A program made the position numbers and the translations under genes. Under the pieces are notes generated by a model. The model had not been told where the DNA came from. It saw only the letters and a list, made by a program, of their open reading frames with translations, and did no database searches. Positions 1-6,010 of a stretch of DNA of 6,315 nt are shown in pieces; the stretch's first letter is position 1, and every line of letters starts with the position of its first letter. Source of the stretch: JBCCZC01 sp039188505 (GTDB lineage: Bacteria; Pseudomonadota; Gammaproteobacteria; Xanthomonadales; SZUA-38); NCBI GenBank assembly GCA_039188505.1, contig JBCCZC010000342.1, positions 1 to 6,315 on the forward strand, in the 5' to 3' direction.

Positions 1-535
1 GCGCTATTCCGACGATTGGCAGCGCGCGGACGACCTGCCGTTCGTCAACTGGATCTGTCGGCACGCCATCTTCGAGATCCAGACGGCACTCGAAGGCATC
101 TGCGACAACCTCGACAATCGACCGGCTGCCGCCCTGCTCCGCCTCCTCGTGCTGCCGCCGGGGTCCCGCGTGAGCCCACCCGGCGACCGCCTGGGATCGG
201 CGGTCGCGCGGGCCTTGCTCGAAGATCGCGAGGAGCGGGAGCGCCTGACCGCAGACATCCACGTGCCCGAGGAGACGGAGGCGGGTCTCGGCGCTCTCGA
301 GCGGGCGCTCGACGAAGCCGTGGAGGCCCTTGGCGTCGAGCGCCGGCTCCGCGATGCCGTGCGGGCCGGTCGACTCGACAAGGCTCCGGGCCTTGCGCTG
401 GCGCAGGCAGGCCTCGAGGCCGGCGAGATCACGCAGCGGGAATATGACCAGATCGCTGCAGCCGACGCGTGCCGCAACGAGGTTGTCCAAGTCGACTCGT
501 TTACCCAGCGCCAGTATTCCAGGCTGCGCGGCTGA
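1..535 (+). CDS. fadE: FadE-type acyl-CoA dehydrogenase, C-terminal part (5' end outside window)
   Basis: This frame is open from the window edge (first full codon at 2) to TGA at 533-535 and gives 177 residues. It matches, by recognition, the C-terminal region specific to bacterial FadE (Pfam DUF1974/ACDH_C). Visible hallmarks are the aromatic-rich start (DDWQRADDLPFVNW), a proline/glycine stretch (LPPGSRVSPPGDRLG), the segment ALLEDREERERLTADI and the end VVQVDSF. E. coli FadE is about 814 residues, so more than three quarters of the protein, including the FAD and catalytic domains, lies upstream. FadE catalyses the first step of fatty acid beta-oxidation, oxidising acyl-CoA to trans-2-enoyl-CoA. 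The C-terminus stops only about 10 residues after VDSF, shorter than the E. coli tail. mltF follows after one codon in the same frame, so the two are probably cotranscribed. Family assignment is confident; substrate range cannot be read from this part. Confidence 0.85.
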   Translation, partial: RYSDDWQRADDLPFVNWICRHAIFEIQTALEGICDNLDNRPAAALLRLLVLPPGSRVSPPGDRLGSAVARALLEDREERERLTADIHVPEETEAGLGALERALDEAVEALGVERRLRDAVRAGRLDKAPGLALAQAGLEAGEITQREYDQIAAADACRNEVVQVDSFTQRQYSRLRG

Positions 536-538
536 TCC

Positions 539-1960
539 GTGGCGCAACCCGAGCGGCGGCGTGAGCAACTCTGGACCGGCCTGTTCGTCCTGGCCGGCGC
601 CGGCGTGCTCGCGTGGTTGCTCTGGGTGTTCGAAGCCCCGGAACCGGAGCGTCCGTTCCAGCTCGACGAGATCCTCGAACGGGGCACGCTCCGGGTGGCG
701 ACGATCAACAGCCCGGTCACCTACTTCAACGTCCAGGACCGCGAGATCGGGCTCGAATACGATCTGGCCACCGGCTTCGCGGAAAAGCTCGGCGTATCCC
801 TGGAGATGGTGCCGGTCGAGCGCTTCGCGGACCTGTTCGAGGCCGTCACCAGGGGCGCCGCGGACGTGGCAGCCGCGAGCATCACAGCCACGACGAGCCG
901 AGCAGAGAGCGTCCGCTTCGGCCCGCCGTACCAGGCCGTTACCCAGCAGGTCGTGTACCGGAGCGAGACCCGACGTCCGCGAACCATTGCCGACCTGGCC
1001 GGTCTCCGGGTCAGCGTCATCGAGGGATCAAGCTACGCGGAAACCCTGGAGGCGCTTGGCGAATCCTACCCGGAGATCAGCTGGAGCACTGCGGCTTCGG
1101 GGGACATCGAGTCGATCTTCGCCGCCATTGTCGATCGGCGGACCGACGCGACGATCGCCGACTCCAACATCATCGCGGTCCATCAGCGCTTCTTCCCCGA
1201 GCTCAGGACCGCGTTTTCGCTCACGGAACCGCAGCCGATCGCGTGGGCCCTGGCCGCCGATCGCGACGACTCTTTCCATGGCCTGGTGTTTGAATACTTC
1301 GCCGAAATCGAAGCGACCGGTCGGCTCGAGCGCATCCGCCAGCGCCACACCTCGCACCTCCCGACCTACGACCTCGTCAACACGCACTATTTCCGGCGCC
1401 ACATCGAAACGCGTCTCAGGCCGCTGCTGCCGTACTTCGAGGTAGCAGCCCAGCGCACGGGACTCGATTGGAAGCTGCTGGCGGCGATGGCCTACCAGGA
1501 GTCGCACTGGCGGGCTGACGCGGTCTCGCCCACGGGCGTGCGCGGCCTGATGATGTTGACGCGGAGAACCGCGCGGGAGCTCGGCGTCGAGGATCGTGAA
1601 GATCCCCGCGAATCGATCCTCGCGGGAGCCCTCTACCTGGTTCGCATGCGCAACAAGATCCCGGCTCGCATCGAGGAACCGGACCGAACCTGGATGGCGC
1701 TGGCGGCCTACAACATCGGCTGGGGGCATCTCGAGGACGCCCGCATCATCACCCAGCGGCAGGGTGGCGATCCGGACCGCTGGAGCGCGGTCCGTGATCG
1801 GCTGCCGCTGCTTAGTGATCCCGACTGGTATCGCAATACACGTTTCGGCTACGCCCGGGGTCGAGAGCCCGTCCGCTACGTGTCCAACATCCGCAGCTAT
1901 TACGACATTCTCAACTGGAAAGCCGGTCGACAGCAGCTTGTGAACACGAGCAGCGAGTGA
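539..1960 (+). CDS. mltF: Membrane-bound lytic murein transglycosylase F
   Basis: The product is 473 residues. Residues 1-10 are polar and basic, and 11-31 form a hydrophobic signal/anchor helix (LWTGLFVLAGAGVLAWLLWVF) with no lipobox cysteine. Residues about 48-275 form a periplasmic solute-binding-like domain (SBP_bac_3), beginning ERGTLRVATI. Residues about 295-430 form an SLT lysozyme-like domain: catalytic Glu321 in AYQESHW, then SPTGVRGLMMLT and the AYN motif at 390-392. This order is diagnostic of MltF, which cleaves the MurNAc-GlcNAc bond in peptidoglycan to give 1,6-anhydro-MurNAc ends. E. coli MltF is 518 residues with its catalytic Glu at 314; this protein lacks most of the E. coli C-terminal tail. 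The start is GTG at 539, because the preceding in-frame codons are TGA (end of fadE) and TCC, and later starts would lose the membrane segment. No clear Shine-Dalgarno is visible, so translation may be coupled to fadE. Confidence 0.95.
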   Translation: MAQPERRREQLWTGLFVLAGAGVLAWLLWVFEAPEPERPFQLDEILERGTLRVATINSPVTYFNVQDREIGLEYDLATGFAEKLGVSLEMVPVERFADLFEAVTRGAADVAAASITATTSRAESVRFGPPYQAVTQQVVYRSETRRPRTIADLAGLRVSVIEGSSYAETLEALGESYPEISWSTAASGDIESIFAAIVDRRTDATIADSNIIAVHQRFFPELRTAFSLTEPQPIAWALAADRDDSFHGLVFEYFAEIEATGRLERIRQRHTSHLPTYDLVNTHYFRRHIETRLRPLLPYFEVAAQRTGLDWKLLAAMAYQESHWRADAVSPTGVRGLMMLTRRTARELGVEDREDPRESILAGALYLVRMRNKIPARIEEPDRTWMALAAYNIGWGHLEDARIITQRQGGDPDRWSAVRDRLPLLSDPDWYRNTRFGYARGREPVRYVSNIRSYYDILNWKAGRQQLVNTSSE

Positions 1961-1989
1961 GCTGATCGATCGGCGCTCCCGTTCGCGCG

Positions 1990-2013
1990 TCCTGTCGAAG
2001 CCACAGGATTTTT
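1990..2013 (+). terminator. Probable intrinsic terminator after mltF
   Basis: A 6-bp perfect stem, TCCTGT (1990-1995) with ACAGGA (2003-2008), encloses a 7-base loop and is followed directly by five T (2009-2013). It lies 29 bases after the mltF stop and before the promoter of the next gene, which fits the end of the fadE-mltF transcript. The stem is short, so termination may be partial. Confidence 0.6.
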
Positions 2014-2034
2014 CACTCGTGACACGATTGCATG

Positions 2035-2063
2035 TTGAGGACACTCGCGTTGACCGGTATAAC
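2035..2063 (+). promoter_or_regulatory. Sigma70-type promoter for the PP2C phosphatase gene
   Basis: TTGAGG (2035-2040) matches 4 of 6 bases of the -35 consensus. TATAAC (2058-2063) matches 5 of 6 of the -10 consensus. The spacer is exactly 17 bases. It sits in the only sizeable intergenic gap on the + strand, just after the mltF terminator. Predicted transcription would start near 2070 and leave a leader of about 75 bases to the ATG at 2144, or about 145 bases to the ATG at 2216. This rests on sequence match only. Confidence 0.5.
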
Positions 2064-2143
2064 GGCGTGATCCCGGTCAGGCAGATCGGGTGGCGGGCCG
2101 CACCGGACGACGGCGGCACGCCCGGGGGTGGCCTGCAGCGTAG

Positions 2144-2929
2144 ATGGGCATGCTAGACTCGGCCCTGAGGGTATTTCGGGGCGCTTTTGGTGCGCAAAGG
2201 GGAATTGGATCCCGGATGATTGAGTTCGGTCACGGCACGCACGTCGGTCTCCGACGCGACCACAACGAAGACACCTATTGCGCCGAAGCAGGCCTGGGTC
2301 TCTGGCTGGTGGCGGACGGCATGGGCGGACACGATCAGGGCGAAGTAGCGAGCGCACTTGCGCGAGATACGGTCGTCGATGAGATCCGCGCTGGCAAGTC
2401 CCTGGTCGACGCGATACGCGGCGCCGCCGAGCGCATCGTCGATCACTCCCGCGCCCGCGAGACCAACCTTCCCATGGGCACGACACTCGTCGCAGCGCAG
2501 ATACAAGACCCCCACTACGAGGTGGCCTGGGTCGGCGATAGCCGTGTCTACCAATGGTCGAACGCGCTCCAGCAGCTGACCAGCGACCATTCCTACGTCC
2601 AGGAACTCGTGGACCAGGGCGCCATCACCGCCGAACAGGCGCGGACGCACCCGCATCGAAATGTCGTCACCCAAGCTCTCGGCGTCACCGAGCCGACGAC
2701 CCTGCGGGTCGATACGGTCAAGGGTGAGCTCGCAACCGGCGACATGCTGCTGCTCTGCAGCGATGGCCTCACCGAAGAGGTCGATGACGACTACATCTCA
2801 CACGTGCTCAGCCAGGGCGGCATGACCGCACAGGAACGCGTCGATCACCTGATTCTCGCAGCCCTCGACAGCGGCGGTTCCGACAACATCACCGTCCTCC
2901 TGGTCGCCAGCAAGCCCGGCGAGCTGTAG
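2144..2929 (+). CDS. PP2C-family serine/threonine protein phosphatase
   Basis: The product is 261 residues, a stand-alone PP2C (PPM) catalytic domain predicted to be cytoplasmic, with no membrane segment or fused sensor. All usual motifs are present: RRDHNED (37-43), VADGMGGH with metal-binding Asp58 and Gly59, GTTLVAA (112-118), WVGDSRVY (129-136), TSDHS (146-150), VTQALG (175-180), LCSDGLTEEV (204-213) and GGSDNITVLLV (244-254) with the late metal-ligand Asp247. An active Mn/Mg-dependent phosphatase removing phosphate from Ser/Thr is expected. Start choice is open. ATG 2144 gives a 24-residue N-terminal extension and has only a G-rich, non-canonical upstream stretch. ATG 2216 (residue 25) begins where bacterial PP2C domains typically begin (MIEFGHGTHVG) and has AAAGGGG 13 bases upstream, giving 237 residues. 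The gene appears monocistronic, and no partner kinase is in the window, so its substrate is unknown. Confidence 0.9.
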   Translation: MGMLDSALRVFRGAFGAQRGIGSRMIEFGHGTHVGLRRDHNEDTYCAEAGLGLWLVADGMGGHDQGEVASALARDTVVDEIRAGKSLVDAIRGAAERIVDHSRARETNLPMGTTLVAAQIQDPHYEVAWVGDSRVYQWSNALQQLTSDHSYVQELVDQGAITAEQARTHPHRNVVTQALGVTEPTTLRVDTVKGELATGDMLLLCSDGLTEEVDDDYISHVLSQGGMTAQERVDHLILAALDSGGSDNITVLLVASKPGEL

Positions 2930-2956
2930 CGACCGGCCAGGCGGGATTCCGCTACT

Positions 2957-2982
2957 GAAAAATCAGAGGCATCTTGCCGCTG
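2957..2982 (-). terminator. Probable intrinsic terminator of the suf operon
   Basis: Read on the - strand, CAG-C-GGCA, loop AGA, TGCC-T-CTG forms a 7-bp stem with one internal C/T mismatch (positions 2982-2964). It is followed by A and five T (2962-2958). It lies about 66 bases beyond the stop of the SufU-like gene, as expected for the end of the suf transcript. On the + strand the same hairpin has no T-run after it, so it should not stop phosphatase-gene transcripts by the intrinsic mechanism. Confidence 0.5.
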
Positions 2983-3048
2983 CCCCGCAGCTGCCGCGTG
3001 TGCCGCTTCCATCCCACGATCCGCCGGCCCGCGCGCAGGACAGCTGCC

Positions 3049-3498
3049 CTATTCCGTTGTGGCGAGCGCTTCGCCCTCGAGCGCTGCGCGCATCGCTTCC
3101 CACGCCAGAAGCGCGGCCTTGATCCGCGACGGATAGCGTCGAACGCCCTCGAGTGCGGCCAGCTCGCCAAGCTCGACGCGGAGTTCCTCCGTGACCTCCT
3201 CGGCGCGCAGGAGGCAGGTGAGCGCACTCTTCAGCGCCAGGGCCTCGGACACGGGGCGCCCGCGAATCGCGACGGTCATCATCGATCCGGACGAAAGGGT
3301 GATGGCACCGGCTTCGCCATGGAAGGCCACGTCCTCGATCATGCCGCCGCTTGCGACGGCCAGGTCGACGATGAGGTCATCGCCGCAGAGGGCGTTGAGC
3401 CCGCGCGCGGAGTGCGTCGGCGCGTCGAGCCGACCGAAGTTGCGGAGATTACGATTGTGCTCGAGGATCGCCGACCGGTAGAGCTGGTCGAGGCTCAT
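3049..3498 (-). CDS. sufU: SufU/NifU-like iron-sulfur assembly scaffold, lacking two of three conserved cysteines
   Basis: The product is 149 residues, normal for SufU. The family signature is visible: LYRSAILEHNRNLRN near the N-terminus (usual form LYxxxILxHxxNPRN), NALCGD at 35-40, FHGEAGAITLSSGSMM at 59-74, and RRYPSRIKAALLAW at 120-133 near the C-terminus. In characterised SufU, three Cys and one Asp bind zinc, and SufS passes persulfide sulfur to the first Cys. Here Cys38 and Asp40 are kept, but the second position (G-C-A-I-S in the family) is Gly64 and the third (R-V-K-C-A) is Ala128. The only other Cys is Cys95, outside these motifs. The changes were checked on the nucleotide sequence; the flanking residues align without gaps, so a frameshift is unlikely. 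The start overlaps the sufS stop (ATGA) and has no good Shine-Dalgarno, so translation is probably coupled. It is the last gene of the operon. It may act as a sulfur acceptor rather than a cluster scaffold; that is inference. Confidence 0.85.
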   Translation of the reverse strand: MSLDQLYRSAILEHNRNLRNFGRLDAPTHSARGLNALCGDDLIVDLAVASGGMIEDVAFHGEAGAITLSSGSMMTVAIRGRPVSEALALKSALTCLLRAEEVTEELRVELGELAALEGVRRYPSRIKAALLAWEAMRAALEGEALATTE

Positions 3499-4736
3499 GC
3501 CAGCAGCTTGCGGGCCCGTACCAGTGCCTCGAGGAAGAAATCGATCTCCTCGCGGGTGTTGTAGAACGCCATCGACACTCGCGCCGTGGCCGACACGCCG
3601 AAGAACTGCATGGCCGGCATGGCGCAGTGATGTCCGGTACGGATCGCGATGCCGTCGTGATCCAGAATCGTGCCGAGGTCGTGCGGATGCACGCCGTCCA
3701 GCGTGAACGACACCACGGAGGCCTTGTTCCGGGCCGTCCCGATGATGCGCAGACCGTCGATCGCCTCGAAGCGCTCGGTGGCGTAGGCGAGCAGTTCCTC
3801 CTCGTGCCCATGAATCCGATCCATGCCGATGCCTTCGATATACGCCGCCGCGGCCCCGAGGCCGATGCCGCCGGCGATATTCGGCGTGCCCGCCTCGAAC
3901 TTGGCTGGCAGATCGTTGTAGATCGTCTCCTCGAAGGTGACGTGCTTGATCATCTCGCCGCCACCGTGCCAGGGCGGCATCGCGTCCAGCAGCGTCTCCT
4001 TGCCGTAGAGCACGCCGATCCCGGTCGGGCCGAACATCTTGTGGCCTGCGACCGAGTAGAAATCTGCCCCGAGATCCTGGACGTCCACCTGCATGTGCGG
4101 CGTCGACTGGGCGCCGTCGATGATCACCGGGATGTCGTGCTCGTGCGACGCGGCAATTAACCGCTTGATCGGATTGATCGTGCCCAACGCGTTCGAGACG
4201 TGGATCATGCCGACCATCTTCACCTGGGGCCCGAGCAGCGCCAGGAAATCCTCCTGGATCAGCTCGCCACGATCATTGATGGGCGCGACCTTGAGCGACG
4301 CCCCGGTCTGTTCGCACAGCAGCTGCCAGGGCACGATATTGGAGTGGTGCTCCATGTGGGTGATCACCACCTCGTCGCCGGGCTTCAGGCGCGGGCGCGC
4401 GAAGGCTTGCGCCACCAGGTTGATGCCCTCGGTGGCGCCGCGCGTGAAAATGACCTCCCGGGTGCTCCTTGCGTTCAGGAACGAGCGCATGCGCTCGCGG
4501 GCCTGCTCGAAACGTTCGGTCGCCTCCTCGCTCAACGTATGGACGCCGCGGTGGATGTTCGCGTTCAGGCGCTCGTAGTAATCGCGGGTGGCGTCGATGA
4601 CCGCCCGCGGCCGCTGCGCCGTTGCAGCGTTGTCGAGATACACCAGCGGCTTGCCGTGCACCTGCCGGTCGAAGATCGGGAAATCCGCGCGGTAGTCCAC
4701 CACGGACTCGCGCTGCGCCTGCACCGCTTCCATCAT
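3495..4736 (-). CDS. sufS: Cysteine desulfurase SufS (group II, PLP-dependent)
   Basis: The product is 413 residues, close to the roughly 406 of E. coli SufS. It is a fold-type I aminotransferase (class V) enzyme that converts L-cysteine to alanine and holds the sulfur as a persulfide. Visible features are YLDNAAT (33-39), NIHRGVHTLS (60-69), the cofactor-stacking His in HHSNIVPW (130-137), Asp207 and Gln210 in DGAQS, the PLP Schiff-base Lys233 in SVAGHKMFGPTG, and the catalytic Cys371 in RTGHHCAMPAM. The HPHD motif carries His352, 19 residues before the catalytic Cys. I chose ATG 4736: it overlaps the sufD stop as ATGA and has AGAAGG 7 bases upstream. The frame continues upstream for another 70 codons, but that stretch lies inside sufD and has unrelated, arginine-rich content. 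A second in-frame ATG at 4733 directly follows. The enzyme supplies sulfur to the SufBCD complex through the next gene product. Confidence 0.97.
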   Translation of the reverse strand: MMEAVQAQRESVVDYRADFPIFDRQVHGKPLVYLDNAATAQRPRAVIDATRDYYERLNANIHRGVHTLSEEATERFEQARERMRSFLNARSTREVIFTRGATEGINLVAQAFARPRLKPGDEVVITHMEHHSNIVPWQLLCEQTGASLKVAPINDRGELIQEDFLALLGPQVKMVGMIHVSNALGTINPIKRLIAASHEHDIPVIIDGAQSTPHMQVDVQDLGADFYSVAGHKMFGPTGIGVLYGKETLLDAMPPWHGGGEMIKHVTFEETIYNDLPAKFEAGTPNIAGGIGLGAAAAYIEGIGMDRIHGHEEELLAYATERFEAIDGLRIIGTARNKASVVSFTLDGVHPHDLGTILDHDGIAIRTGHHCAMPAMQFFGVSATARVSMAFYNTREEIDFFLEALVRARKLLA

Positions 4737-6010
4737 GCTGTCGCCTTCTCGTTCGTATGGGGGAGCGCCTGATCGAGGAGCCCGCCGACATAGGTCCGTA
4801 GCGCCTCGTCCGCCAACTGGTCCACGATCTCCTGGCAGAAGGCGTCGATGAGCATCTGTCGAGCAGCCTCTTCGCCGATTCCGCGGGAACGGAGGTAGAA
4901 AAGCTGCGTCTCGTCGAGCTGACCGACCGTCGCGCCGTGTGAACACTGGACATCGTCGGCGTAGATCTCGAGCTCGGGCTTGGTGTCGATCTCGGCCTCC
5001 CGCGACAGGAGCAGATTCCGGTTCGACTGGTTCGCCTCGATCTTTACAGCGCCTTCGTGGACGACGACCTTGCCGTTGAAGACTCCGCGCGATCGCCCGT
5101 CGAGAACGCCCTTGAAAAACTCGTCGCTCGCCGTCTGCGGTGCGATGTGATCGACCCGCGTGTGGTTGTCCACGTGCCGGGTCTCCGCCAGGGCATAGAT
5201 GCCATTCAGCGCGGTGCGCGCACCTTCGCCGACGAGACGCACGTCGACGTCGTGCCGCACCGTGCCACCGCCGAAATCGAAGCCGCGGTAGGTGAATGCG
5301 CTGTCCGCAGCCTGGACCACGGCGAGGCGCGTCACGAGCCCGGCGCGCGCACCGACCTGCTGGATGCGGTAGTAGTCGATCGCCGCGCCGGCGTCGACCT
5401 GGACGTCAACGAGGAGATTGCTGAAGGACTCCGGATCACCCAGGCTCAGCTGATGCTCGACGATGCCGACCCTCGCGCCCGCGCCGACGTGCACGAGCCC
5501 GTGCAGGTCCACGGTGCCCGGTCGGTCGTGCTGCAGCGCGATGAAGACGAGCTGCAGCGGCGTGTCGATGACGGCGCCCGACGCCACGGCGATCACAGGG
5601 CCATCGAGAGCCGTGCCCCCGGCCCGCGCCGCGAGGCCGAGGTCCGGGGCATCGCCGCGCGAAGCGAGCGCCGTCCGCAGCGGCTCGAGTTCAGCGGCTC
5701 CGGCCGCCGCCAGCGAGCGGACGGTCACGCCGTCGCCAAGGCCGTCGAGCGCACTCAGCTCGTCACGGAAGACGCCATCGATGAAAACAAGCCGCGGTCC
5801 CGCCGGAAGACCCAGCTCCACCAGGTCCTCGGGCTGCACCGCATCGGCGCCCGTGGCCACCGGACCCAGGGACTCAAAGCGGCGCAGATCCGTGTACTTC
5901 CAGTTCTCCTGCCGCCGGTTCGGCCAGCTGGCAAGTGCAGCCTGCCCTTCCCGCCAGGTCGAGAACCAGGCGGGCCAGGCTTCGGTGCTCGCAAGGGCTG
6001 CCTCGGTCAT
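4733..6010 (-). CDS. sufD: Fe-S cluster assembly protein SufD
   Basis: The product is 425 residues, similar to E. coli SufD (about 423). The N-terminal helical part includes the family motif RRQENWKYTDL, the middle is the right-handed beta-helix core, and the C-terminal part contains KPELEIYADDVQCSHGAT and FYLRSRGI. Cys356 and His358 in CSHGA correspond to the conserved pair that in E. coli SufD includes His360, implicated in cluster formation at the SufB-SufD interface. SufD pairs with SufB and SufC in the cytoplasmic SufBC2D complex, which builds clusters under oxidative stress or iron limitation. ATG 6010 is preferred over an in-frame ATG at 6031: it overlaps the sufC stop as ATGA, and GAGGA lies 9 bases upstream. 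The 3' end overlaps sufS by 4 bases. No residue loss was noticed. Confidence 0.96.
   Translation of the reverse strand: MTEAALASTEAWPAWFSTWREGQAALASWPNRRQENWKYTDLRRFESLGPVATGADAVQPEDLVELGLPAGPRLVFIDGVFRDELSALDGLGDGVTVRSLAAAGAAELEPLRTALASRGDAPDLGLAARAGGTALDGPVIAVASGAVIDTPLQLVFIALQHDRPGTVDLHGLVHVGAGARVGIVEHQLSLGDPESFSNLLVDVQVDAGAAIDYYRIQQVGARAGLVTRLAVVQAADSAFTYRGFDFGGGTVRHDVDVRLVGEGARTALNGIYALAETRHVDNHTRVDHIAPQTASDEFFKGVLDGRSRGVFNGKVVVHEGAVKIEANQSNRNLLLSREAEIDTKPELEIYADDVQCSHGATVGQLDETQLFYLRSRGIGEEAARQMLIDAFCQEIVDQLADEALRTYVGGLLDQALPHTNEKATA
4744..4749 (-). promoter_or_regulatory. Ribosome binding site of sufS
   Basis: AGAAGG on the - strand lies 7 bases before the ATG at 4736, within the sufD coding end. 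It supports this start over any in the 70-codon upstream extension of the frame. Confidence 0.6.

Noticed and set aside
330..1445. + strand frame of 371 codons spanning the end of fadE and most of mltF
   Set aside because: It is rich in Ser, Arg and Pro, typical of an out-of-frame reading, and crosses two real genes.
2014..2054. Imperfect repeats near CACTCGTGAC and CACTCGCGTTGAC, and the small inverted repeat TCACTCGTGA, around the phosphatase promoter
   Set aside because: The matches are short and imperfect with arms of only four bases, too weak to claim an operator.
1028..2119. - strand open frame of 363 codons opposite mltF
   Set aside because: It covers the mltF gene, the terminator and the promoter region, and no protein family is recognisable; mltF is certain.
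2979..2991. Second small hairpin GCTGC-CCC-GCAGC between the convergent genes
   Set aside because: It has a five-pair stem with no T-run on either strand, and such structures are common in high-G+C DNA.
2974..3564. + strand open frame opposite the SufU-like gene
   Set aside because: It is antisense to a recognisable family member and has no domain or convincing start; a high-G+C shadow.
3627..4772. Several + strand open frames opposite sufS
   Set aside because: All are antisense to an intact sufS with all catalytic motifs. The frames are low-complexity shadows.
4737..4946. Upstream 70-codon extension of sufS
   Set aside because: The extension is inside sufD, is arginine-rich and unlike SufS N-termini. 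The ATG at 4736 has a good ribosome binding site and the same overlap geometry as the other junctions.
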